NCBI GenBank assembly: GCA_903909435.1
Contig: CAIVVT010000062.1
Span: 1-64,000 of the forward strand
DNA length: 64,000 nt
Reading direction: 5' to 3'
DNA from: an uncultured Acidobacteriia bacterium
GTDB taxonomy: Bacteria > Acidobacteriota > Terriglobia > Bryobacterales > Bryobacteraceae
Shown here: positions 48,570 to 56,399 of the stretch, piece by piece
How the letters are laid out: the number at the start of each line of letters is the position of its first letter
How positions within the stretch are numbered: the stretch's first letter is position 1
Notes under the pieces: model-generated
Databases searched by the model: none
Seen by the model: only the letters and a program-made list of their open reading frames with translations
Told to the model about the DNA's origin: nothing
Made by a program: the position numbers and the translations under genes

Positions 48570-48597
48570 TTGCCATTATCCCGCAAAGACTTACAAT
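48570..48597 (+). promoter_or_regulatory. sigma-70-type promoter of the first DeoR gene
   Basis: TTGCCA (48570-48575) and TACAAT (48592-48597) are separated by 16 bases. Transcription would start near 48604, which rules out the GTG at 48600 as start codon and favours TTG 48624. Confidence 0.55.
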
Positions 48598-48623
48598 AGG
48601 TGTTTGGAGTTTGTGAGAGCGAG

Positions 48624-49415
48624 TTGGCCACTTCTAAACCCGTTCGTCTATTGACCGAAGAGCGCCGCCGAATGGTCCTGGATCTTCTGGAGCAAGACGG
48701 GCGGCTGACCGTCGGCGATCTGGTCGAACGCTTCGGCGTGTCCTCTGTTACAGTACGCACCGATCTCGACGCTTTGGCGGACTTGGGCGCCTTGGTACGG
48801 TCGCACGGCGGTGCGGTGCGGCGGCTGGACCCCGTCCAGGACTATCCCATCAGCTTCAAAGACACCATCCACCACGGCGAAAAGGTCCGTATCGGACGGG
48901 CCGCCGCGCAACTGATCGGATCGGGCCAGACGGCGATTCTCGACTCGGGCACCACCACCCTGCAGGTGGCGCGCCATCTGAAGCAGCAGGGGCTCAGGGG
49001 CGTGACTGTGGTTACGAACGCGCTGAACATCGCCAGCGAACTGGCCGACGTCTCCGACCTGTCGCTGATCATGATTGGCGGAATCCTGCGCCAGCTCTCG
49101 AACTCGTTCGTCGGGCCGCAGGCCGAGCGGATGTTGTCCCAACTGCATGCGGACCACTGTTTTCTGGGCGTGGACGGGCTGGACGCGGAGTTCGGGCCGA
49201 CGACGCCGGATCCGCTGGAAGCGCAACTCAACAGCCTGATGCTGCAGGTTTCGACGCAGGTGACGGTGGTGGCAGACTCAAGCAAGATCGGCAAGCGCAG
49301 CCTGTCGGCCATCGGCCGCATCGGATTGATTCACCGCTTGATCACGGACGAGCGGATCACGCTGGAAACCGCCGAGGCGTTCCGCGCCAAGGGCATCGAA
49401 GTCATCAAGGTCTAA
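48624..49415 (+). CDS. DeoR-family transcriptional regulator, first paralogue
   Basis: A 263-residue regulator starting at TTG 48624 (LATSKPVRLLTEERRR), chosen because the promoter at 48570-48597 places the transcript start after the GTG at 48600 and because the paralogue has a similar N-terminus. The winged helix is residues ~10-65 (LTVGDLVERFGVSSVTVRTDLDALADLG). The sugar-isomerase-like effector domain has DSGTTTLQVARHL and VDGLDAEFGPTTPDP. It probably senses a sugar phosphate and controls the aldolase or transporter nearby. Very similar to the protein at 50397-51182. Confidence 0.9.
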   Translation: MATSKPVRLLTEERRRMVLDLLEQDGRLTVGDLVERFGVSSVTVRTDLDALADLGALVRSHGGAVRRLDPVQDYPISFKDTIHHGEKVRIGRAAAQLIGSGQTAILDSGTTTLQVARHLKQQGLRGVTVVTNALNIASELADVSDLSLIMIGGILRQLSNSFVGPQAERMLSQLHADHCFLGVDGLDAEFGPTTPDPLEAQLNSLMLQVSTQVTVVADSSKIGKRSLSAIGRIGLIHRLITDERITLETAEAFRAKGIEVIKV

Positions 49416-49417
49416 GT

Positions 49418-50278
49418 TCACTCCGCCATCAGGTACATCGCGCCGACCGCCGCCAGCATACCCGTCACTAGAACTCCGTTCGGGATGACGTGGTAAATCA
49501 GAAGCGACAGGATGATGGTGAGCACCGGGGCGAGCGAAGTCATGGGGACCACGATGATCGCCTTGCCGAAGCGCAGCGCATAGACCAGGCAGAGCGCGCC
49601 GATGGAATTCAGCAACTGCACGGCGGCCGCGAGGTATGGGCCGCGCAATCCCCACTCGACCGGTTTGTTGAAATCCGTCATAGCGACGGCGACGGGGATC
49701 AATGCGACTGCGGTCGCAGCCATGTAGAAGAAGATGCTCTCGGCTCGCATGGTGCCGTTGGAGAACTTCATGACGTACATCTGCACGCCCCAAAACGTGA
49801 ACACGATCAAGGCGAGCGGCAACCACAGGGCGGAGGCAGCCCCGGAACTGGAAGGGGGCTGCCAACTCAATAAGGCAAGCGCAGGGAGCGCCAATGCGAT
49901 GCCCGCCCACGCGCGCCGGCTGGCACGCTCCTTCAGAAGTACCAGCGAAAGGAGCACCGTCACCACGGGATATAGGGAGACGAGGGGGAACACGAGGTAG
50001 GCGGGGCCTGTTCGCAATGCCTCAAACAGGATGAGCTGCCCGCCCGCGCCGAGCAGTCCGACTGTCGAACCTAAGAGGATCGAACGGAGGTCGTGTTCGA
50101 GTTTCCAGCCGGCGAATTTCAGGGCTGCCAGCGCGCACGGAATCATGGTCAGAGCCCAGACCGTGTAGCCCAGCGTTGCCGGGAAGCCAGCCTTCTCCGG
50201 CAGTTCGATGAAGGCGCCCCAGACACCCCAAAACAAAGTGGTGACCGCCGCAAAAGCGAGCCAAGGCTTACTCTTCAT
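49418..50278 (-). CDS. DMT-family (EamA) transporter
   Basis: A 286-residue protein with about ten membrane spans in two EamA repeats. The opening AFAAVTTLFWGVWGAFIELPEKAGFPATLGYTVW and the later LVSLYPVVTVLLSLVLLKERASRRAWAGIALALPAL are typical (shown by the segments TLFWGVWGAFIELPEKAG and LSLVLLKERASRRAWAG). It probably exports or imports a metabolite. It lies between two DeoR genes, converging with the first by 2 bases. Confidence 0.88.
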   Translation of the reverse strand: MKSKPWLAFAAVTTLFWGVWGAFIELPEKAGFPATLGYTVWALTMIPCALAALKFAGWKLEHDLRSILLGSTVGLLGAGGQLILFEALRTGPAYLVFPLVSLYPVVTVLLSLVLLKERASRRAWAGIALALPALALLSWQPPSSSGAASALWLPLALIVFTFWGVQMYVMKFSNGTMRAESIFFYMAATAVALIPVAVAMTDFNKPVEWGLRGPYLAAAVQLLNSIGALCLVYALRFGKAIIVVPMTSLAPVLTIILSLLIYHVIPNGVLVTGMLAAVGAMYLMAE

Positions 50279-50396
50279 GCGCTATAGCTTACCAGTGTCC
50301 AGCTTTCTTCCGATTGGCAAACACCTGGGCCGCGCAGATCTCCTGCCGGGCAGCGCCGACGGAGAGGCTCCCTGGATCGCCGTTTCAGGGAAACGT

Positions 50397-51182
50397 TCAG
50401 GCTACGAGTACCTCGATACCTCTTTCGCGGACTGACTCGAGGAAATCGGGCGCGGCGTGGGAGTCGGTAATCAGGCGATGAACTTGTTCAATCGAGCCGA
50501 TTCGGGACACGCTGCGGCGTCCCAGCTTGCTGAAGTCGGCGACGATGGTCGTTTCCTTGGCGGCTTTCATCATGCCCTCATTGAGATGGGCCTCAAGGAC
50601 GTCCGGCGTGGATGGACCGATGTCCAGGCTAAAGCCGTCAACGGCGAGGAACAGGCGGTCAGCGTGCAACTCCGCGAGCATCGCCTCGGCCTGCGGTCCA
50701 ACGAACGAAGTCGAGATGTGCCGCAGCAATCCGCCCAGCATGATGAGCATCAGTCCAGGGGAGTCGGCGAGTTCGGTGGCGATATTGAGGGCGTTGGTGA
50801 TCACCGTCAGGCCCTGCGGTTTCATCGTCTTCAAGTGCCGGGCGATCTCCAGGGTAGTCGTTCCGTTGTCGAGGATGATGGTCTCGTTGGGGCGGACCAG
50901 GCTGGCCGCAACTTTGCCGATTCTGGACTTCTCGGCCTGGTGCAGGGTCGCTTTGAAACTGACCGGGTAGTCCTTGGTGGGCTCCTGTGGGCAGAGCGCG
51001 CCACCGTGGGAGCGAACCAGGCTCCCCGCAGCGGAGAGGGCATCGAGATCGGTGCGAGCGGTGACCGCCGAGACTCCGAATCGACGGACGATATCCATCA
51101 CGGTGATTCGGCCGTTTTCAGCGACCAATTCGAGGATCTTGCGGCGGCGTTCTTCCACCAAGAGCCGTTGGGTACTTATCAT
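50397..51182 (-). CDS. DeoR-family transcriptional regulator, second paralogue
   Basis: A 261-residue regulator with the same domain order as the protein at 48624: winged helix (ITVMDIVRRFGVSAVTARTDLDALS) and effector domain (DNGTTTLEIARHL, VDGFSLDIGPSTPDV). The two align along their whole length with high identity, indicating duplication. It is divergent from the tagatose-bisphosphate aldolase gene, with about 220 bases between start codons, so it is the likely regulator of that gene. Confidence 0.92.
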   Translation of the reverse strand: MISTQRLLVEERRRKILELVAENGRITVMDIVRRFGVSAVTARTDLDALSAAGSLVRSHGGALCPQEPTKDYPVSFKATLHQAEKSRIGKVAASLVRPNETIILDNGTTTLEIARHLKTMKPQGLTVITNALNIATELADSPGLMLIMLGGLLRHISTSFVGPQAEAMLAELHADRLFLAVDGFSLDIGPSTPDVLEAHLNEGMMKAAKETTIVADFSKLGRRSVSRIGSIEQVHRLITDSHAAPDFLESVRERGIEVLVA

Positions 51183-51406
51183 ATCTGTCGAATTCTTTCT
51201 GAATCAGAATATCTCCATTGTTTTCAAATTGCATGGGTTTATCTCGAATGGGAGCTGCGGAGGGGTCCTGGATCGCGCCGATTAGGGATTTCGTTTGGCT
51301 GGGGGACATTTTCCATCTTGGCGAGTGGCTTTCTAGAATGGAATGACGCGCATGCTTGACGAGACCCGCGCTGGCCGGTGAAGTTCTCGCCGACAGGAGT
51401 ACCCGA

Positions 51407-52432
51407 TTGCCTACAGTCCTGACCGCTGGAAAGAGGAAGCACCTCCGCGCCCTCGCGAACTCTGCCGGAGTGATTGCCGCCGTGGCAATGGACCAGCGCG
51501 GGTCTCTGGTGAAAGCAATCGCGGAGTCGCGCGGCATCGCACGCGAGGAAATTCCGGCGGAGACGATGAGCGAGTTCAAGGCTTCCGTATGCAAGATACT
51601 GTCGCCGCACGCCAGCGCCATCTTGCTTGACCCGGAGTATGGTCTGGCTGCGACCGGCGTGCGCAACGCGAATTGCGGGTTGCTGCTCGCTTATGAGTTC
51701 TCCGGCTATGACAATTCGCGGCCGGGCCGACTGCCGGACCTGCTTGAAAACGTTTCGGCCAGGCGCATCAGAGAATGGGGTGCGAATGCTTGCAAGGTCC
51801 TGATCTACTACTCGCCGTTCGATTCGCCCAGGGTGAATGACATCAAACATGCGCTGATCGAACGAGTCGGTTCGGAATGCGTCGCCGAAGATATCCCATT
51901 CTTCCTGGAACTGTTGAGCTACGACCCCGAGGGAGGCGACGAGAAGGGGTTCGACTACGCGCGGCTCAAGCCACGGATTGCCGTTGGCACGATCGTCGAG
52001 TTCTGCAAGGCGCGCTACTCGGTGGATGTACTGAAGGTTGAGGTACCGATTGTATCCCGCTACACCGAGGGAAGCCGGGCGTTTTGCGGCCAGAAAGTCT
52101 ATTCGTATCAGGAGGCGCTCGGGCTCCTCAGGCAAGCTTCGGATGCCTCGTCTCTGCCTTTCATTTACCTCAGCGCCGGCGTGGACAACGAGGTTTTCAC
52201 GGAGCAATTGCGGATGGCGGCTGAAGCAGGCGCGGACTACAGCGGCGTGCTGTGCGGGCGCGCGACTTGGAAGGGCGGGTTGGCGGTTTACGGCGAGCGT
52301 GGGGCCACGGCTTTGGAGGAGTGGCTCTGTGGCGAGGGAGTTGCCAACATAGAGAACGTGAACGCGGCGATCCGGCAAGCCAAGCCATGGTGGGTGAAAC
52401 TGGGGCTGAGCGCGTCTGAGGCCAGTCGATGA
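51407..52432 (+). CDS. tagatose 1,6-bisphosphate aldolase (LacD-like)
   Basis: A 341-residue protein starting at TTG 51407, chosen because AGGAG lies 7 bases upstream; the open frame before it is not family-like. Characteristic segments are VIAAVAMDQRGSLVKAI, ILLDPEYGLAATGV, CKVLIYYSPFDSP, DIPFFLELLSYD and LKVEVPIVSRY. The enzyme splits tagatose 1,6-bisphosphate to triose phosphates, or acts on related sulfo- or deoxy-sugar phosphates, in the cytoplasm. Regulation by the divergent DeoR protein is likely. Confidence 0.9.
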   Translation: MPTVLTAGKRKHLRALANSAGVIAAVAMDQRGSLVKAIAESRGIAREEIPAETMSEFKASVCKILSPHASAILLDPEYGLAATGVRNANCGLLLAYEFSGYDNSRPGRLPDLLENVSARRIREWGANACKVLIYYSPFDSPRVNDIKHALIERVGSECVAEDIPFFLELLSYDPEGGDEKGFDYARLKPRIAVGTIVEFCKARYSVDVLKVEVPIVSRYTEGSRAFCGQKVYSYQEALGLLRQASDASSLPFIYLSAGVDNEVFTEQLRMAAEAGADYSGVLCGRATWKGGLAVYGERGATALEEWLCGEGVANIENVNAAIRQAKPWWVKLGLSASEASR

Positions 52433-52454
52433 GACAGGCGTTTGCGAAGCGCGG

Positions 52455-53504
52455 TCAGACGAGTTGCAGCGCGTGAGCGCGGGCGTGCAGTAATCGCGCC
52501 GATTTCGAGGCTTTCGCATCGGCGGGGAAGGCGTGGCCCGTCATTTCCGTGTAGACCTTTTCGACCTGGGCGGCGAGTGAGTCAGCGCTGACATAGCGGG
52601 CGATCTTAGCCTGGGAAACCAGTTCGCCGCGGATCTGCCCCACTGACTGGTAGATTTCTCGCGGGCTCTTCCTGGCCCGTAGCAAGGCTCCGACCTGCTC
52701 GCGCAATTGCTGGAAGAAGAATTGCTGATCCGCCAGCACGGTGTCGGCGCCGCGCGCGCCGTGTCCTGGGCAGACGATTTTCGCACCGAGTTTCTTCGCG
52801 GCGTCCAGCGTGCCGATCCACTGCTCCACGTTGCCGTCGGCGACGAAGTTGTATGGCCCGTTCACGCAAGCGTCCCCCGTGAACAGGATCCGCTCTTTGG
52901 GCAGCCAGGCCACGGCGTCGCCGTGTGTGTGCGCTACGCCGAGGTGAAGCAGTTCTACACGATGCTCGCCGTCATCGAAGTACAATTCGTGGGGAAACAG
53001 CACCGAGGGTGGCAGCAAGCGACTGGCAGCCACGTCCGGGCGTTCCTTACGCGTATCTTCCCAGCGTCCCGGCTTCCCTCCGTAATGGCCGGTCTCATAG
53101 CGCTTCATCTCCTCGATCACGCCGGTGTGCGCGACCGGTGTCGCACCCTGGTCGTTCCACACGGCGTTGCCATAAGCATGGTCCCCGTGATGGTGCGTAT
53201 CAAAGGCGAAGCGAATGGGCTTGGGCGTAAGCGCGCGAATCTTCGGCAGTATGTTCTGCGCACCCGACGGGAAATTGGCGTCGATTACCAGAACGTAGTC
53301 CTTGAAGATGATCCACCCGTTGTTGCAATGGCCGGCGTTTTCGATGTCGCCCTGATGGAAATACACGCCAGCGGCGACGGGATCGACCTGGTTTACCTCA
53401 CTGGCAGCCGCAGGTTTCCGGGGTTGTGTCCGGGCGCCTGCCGTAGTCAGTCCGCTGGCGCTAGCGGCTGCAAGCAGGAGATTTCTTCGCGTGACGTTGC
53501 ACAT
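52455..53504 (-). CDS. exported MBL-fold metallo-hydrolase
   Basis: A 349-residue protein with a Tat signal (TRRNLLLAAASASGLTTAGA). The zinc motif is THHHGDH (His104, 106, Asp108, His109). Later ligands are in GVAHTHGDAVAWLP, FTGDACVNG and VCPGHGARG. It is close to quinoprotein-relay or SoxH-like class members and to subclass B beta-lactamase folds, but the substrate is unknown. Gene order with the aldolase is convergent. Confidence 0.9.
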   Translation of the reverse strand: MCNVTRRNLLLAAASASGLTTAGARTQPRKPAAASEVNQVDPVAAGVYFHQGDIENAGHCNNGWIIFKDYVLVIDANFPSGAQNILPKIRALTPKPIRFAFDTHHHGDHAYGNAVWNDQGATPVAHTGVIEEMKRYETGHYGGKPGRWEDTRKERPDVAASRLLPPSVLFPHELYFDDGEHRVELLHLGVAHTHGDAVAWLPKERILFTGDACVNGPYNFVADGNVEQWIGTLDAAKKLGAKIVCPGHGARGADTVLADQQFFFQQLREQVGALLRARKSPREIYQSVGQIRGELVSQAKIARYVSADSLAAQVEKVYTEMTGHAFPADAKASKSARLLHARAHALQLV

Positions 53505-53616
53505 GGCGGACCAGCATAGCGCATACAGGCAATTGGGGGGGGAGGGCGGTTTTCAAGTAGCTTTTTCAAGGAGTTTTGAAATCCACCGCGGTGCCGATGT
53601 GGTAAGCTCCTGCCAA

Positions 53617-54738
53617 ATGCAAGTCGCAACGACGACTCCACAATCACCATCGGCCACCCAGTCGCCGGCTAAGGCTTCAATACCACAGCGCTACCTCGCG
53701 CTTGACGCCTATCGCGGGTTCATTATGATCATCCTGACGTCAGGCGGTTTTGGGCTTGCGGCCCTCGCCCAGCGGCGTCCTGAGTTTCTGGGCCTTGCGA
53801 ATCAGTTCGAACACATGCCCTGGGAATGGATCGCGTTCTGGGACTTGATCCAGCCTGCATTCATGTTCATGGTAGGCGTGGCGATGCCCTTCGCTCTGGC
53901 CAACCGGATGGCGAAAGGTGACACGAGGCGGCAGCTCTTCCTGCATGTCGCTTCGCGGAGTTTCCGGCTGATTCTGTGGTGCCAGATTCTCGGGTCGATC
54001 GATGAAGGAAAGCTGAATTTTCAGATCATCAATGTGCTGGCGCAGATTGGTATCACATATTTCCTGTGCTACCTCATCATGCAACTCAAGTTCCGCTGGC
54101 AGGCTGTGGTTGCGGTACTGATCCTAGCCGGCCATTGGGCGCTGTTTGTCGCATTCCCCGGGACGGAAGGGCCGTTCCTGTCGAAGACGACGAACATCGG
54201 TGCGGTCATCGATACGTGGGTCTTCGGTCACCCGAATCCGGATAACTGGACGAATATCAATTTCCTGACCAGCACGGTGACAACTCTGTTTGGAGTATGG
54301 ACGGGACAACTCCTGCAGAGCCAGCGAACGCACCTCGAGAAGATGCGGATCATTGCGATTTCGGCTGTAGCGTGCCTCTTGGTGGGACTCGCGATCCATC
54401 CCTGGAACCCGATCGTCAAACGGATCTGCACTACGTCGTTCACGATTTACAGCACGGGTTGGATTCTGTTGATGCTGCTCGGCTTCTACTGGGTGGTCGA
54501 GGTGAAGGGCTATCGCAAGTGGACCTTCCCGTTCGTGGTGGTAGGCGCGAATTGCATCTTCATTTATTCCGTCGCGCACGTGCTGCACGAGTGGATCGAC
54601 CGGGCGGTAGGCGTATTCACCTTGCGGTTCAGCTGGTTAGGCGACTTCGCCTCGGTGGGCCAATCGTGCGCGGTGCTGCTGGCGATGTGGTGGATGTGCT
54701 ACTGGCTATACCAGAGGAAGATCCTGTTCAAGTTGTGA
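53617..54738 (+). CDS. acyltransferase-like membrane protein (HGSNAT/DUF5009 type)
   Basis: A 373-residue protein from ATG 53617 (MQVATTTPQSPSATQSPAK). It has about ten membrane spans. The opening RYLALDAYRGFIMIILTSGG with QPAFMFMVGVAMPFALANR is typical of the heparan-alpha-glucosaminide N-acetyltransferase/COG4299 group, which acetylate or transfer acyl groups to sugars across the membrane. FVVVGANCIFIYSVAHVLHEWI closes the family pattern. It is divergent from the MBL gene, with GGTAAGCTCC upstream. Confidence 0.85.
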   Translation: MQVATTTPQSPSATQSPAKASIPQRYLALDAYRGFIMIILTSGGFGLAALAQRRPEFLGLANQFEHMPWEWIAFWDLIQPAFMFMVGVAMPFALANRMAKGDTRRQLFLHVASRSFRLILWCQILGSIDEGKLNFQIINVLAQIGITYFLCYLIMQLKFRWQAVVAVLILAGHWALFVAFPGTEGPFLSKTTNIGAVIDTWVFGHPNPDNWTNINFLTSTVTTLFGVWTGQLLQSQRTHLEKMRIIAISAVACLLVGLAIHPWNPIVKRICTTSFTIYSTGWILLMLLGFYWVVEVKGYRKWTFPFVVVGANCIFIYSVAHVLHEWIDRAVGVFTLRFSWLGDFASVGQSCAVLLAMWWMCYWLYQRKILFKL

Positions 54739-54852
54739 GGCGGCCGCGACTCATGAATTGGAGCTGGACGGAACCACGCAGGCGCGTGGTTATAGCTCAT
54801 TCCATCCCGGTACCGGGTGAGTCGAGGCCGCGTTCTCGAATGGGGCTCGACC

Positions 54853-56172
54853 CTACTTGTGGCGTGTACCCCACTCGGGAAATGCGCGCATTGCGTCCAC
54901 GAAATTGTGGATTTTGTCGGTATGGGCGTCCTCCTGCCAGCCCCCGCGTCCCGTTGCCAGCGCATTCTCGCGCGGGCAGCCGTCGTCGTTCGTGGCATAG
55001 ATGACGTAGTTTAAGGCCTGGCTCGCCAGCGACTTGTATTCGTCGCTTCCAGTAGCCTTCGTGTACATCGCCAGGACCGCGCCGTAGCTGGAGAGGATTC
55101 CGCCCCAGGGTTCCTTGTCGTAAGTCTGTTCACCGCACACCGGGACGCCGCTGCGGATGCTGGTGAAACTGCGGATCGTAAACTCGATTAGCGCCTGGGC
55201 GTCCTTCTGCCAATCGGGATCGAGCGGGACCTGCTTCTCAATCAGGTAGCGGGCCAGGTTCAGCGGCGCCCAGGCGTTCCGATTGTCCGGCTCCTGGTGA
55301 TCCTCGAAGAACTGGACCCACAACGAGCCATCCTTCAGGGCGGGGAGTTGGAAGTGCTTGATCCAGTCCCACAGCTTCGCCCGCGGCTCGGAAAACTCAC
55401 TGTAGCCGTGATCCATCAGCACATCGAACAGCCTCAGGTTGAACGACATGTTGGCGGCCACTGGCCCGCGCGGTTCAGCTGTCCGGTAATCGACCCGAAA
55501 CGGCCATGGCGATTGACGCTCGTCGCCCGGGCCCATATTGGATACAAGTACGCGCGCAGTGTGCAGTGCATGGTCAAGGTACTTGCGGTCCTTCGTCTCG
55601 TCAAAAAGCAGCACCAGCGCGTAGGCTGCGATGGCTCCCTTGTCGGGCTCGATCTCGTACGGCTTGTCCGCCTGAGTGCCGCTGTCGGGAGGCTGAGGGA
55701 ACTTCGCCCGCGTGCCCGTGGAGTGAGGGAAAAGCGGGTACTTGCCGGTGTCGGGGGTGAGGCTCTCCTTGATGATGTAGTCGCCCATGTAGCGTGCGAA
55801 TTCGACGTACTTCGGATTCCGCTTGCCGGTCTTCTCGGCGCTCCAGGCAGAGTACTTGAGGTAGGAGATGATGCCGACCCCGTTTTGCATCGCGGGAATG
55901 AAGGATGCGTCCTTCTCCGGTTGATAGTCCCCGTCCATGAACGTGGTGTAGACGAAGCGCGGATAGCTATTCTCGATCGGACATTTCTGGTACCAGTTCA
56001 TCTCCCGCTCGAGGGCGTCGGTCCAACTGGTCCACGGGACCAGCAGTCCCCCGGCATCATATACGGCGCGATGGTTGCCGATCATCGGGTTCTCGGCGCG
56101 CACGGGCGCTTGTGAAAAGAGGCCGATCAGTCCGGCTATCACGGCTAAGGAAACGACAGGCACAATGCGCAC
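54853..56172 (-). CDS. secreted alpha/alpha-barrel protein of unknown specificity
   Basis: A 439-residue protein with a signal peptide (MRIVPVVSLAVIAGLIGLFSQAPVRA, split about residues 1-26). Repeated helical hairpins with YLKYSAWSAEKTGKRNP, FARYMGDYIIKESL, DRKYLDHALHTARVLVSN and WAPLNLARYLI suggest a six-hairpin glycosidase-like fold. I cannot assign a GH family or catalytic residues. It is divergent from the GH116 gene, consistent with joint control. Confidence 0.7.
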   Translation of the reverse strand: MRIVPVVSLAVIAGLIGLFSQAPVRAENPMIGNHRAVYDAGGLLVPWTSWTDALEREMNWYQKCPIENSYPRFVYTTFMDGDYQPEKDASFIPAMQNGVGIISYLKYSAWSAEKTGKRNPKYVEFARYMGDYIIKESLTPDTGKYPLFPHSTGTRAKFPQPPDSGTQADKPYEIEPDKGAIAAYALVLLFDETKDRKYLDHALHTARVLVSNMGPGDERQSPWPFRVDYRTAEPRGPVAANMSFNLRLFDVLMDHGYSEFSEPRAKLWDWIKHFQLPALKDGSLWVQFFEDHQEPDNRNAWAPLNLARYLIEKQVPLDPDWQKDAQALIEFTIRSFTSIRSGVPVCGEQTYDKEPWGGILSSYGAVLAMYTKATGSDEYKSLASQALNYVIYATNDDGCPRENALATGRGGWQEDAHTDKIHNFVDAMRAFPEWGTRHK

Positions 56173-56399
56173 AGGCTACTCCTTTACATTTACGAAGTTC
56201 ACGACTCCTGCCGTGCGGCGAACTGTGCGCCGCTCGGTGCTTTCAGAAGTGTAGCGTCAACTTGGACGGCGCGCTCTGTTCATCCAGCGAAGTGGAAAAC
56301 CGTGCCCGAAGGCGGCACTCCCGGCATGCACAGGAGAATCCACGCAGGAGCAGGCGCCGGCACCTGACGCGCGGGCAGGAATTCGATATCGTTGGCTTG

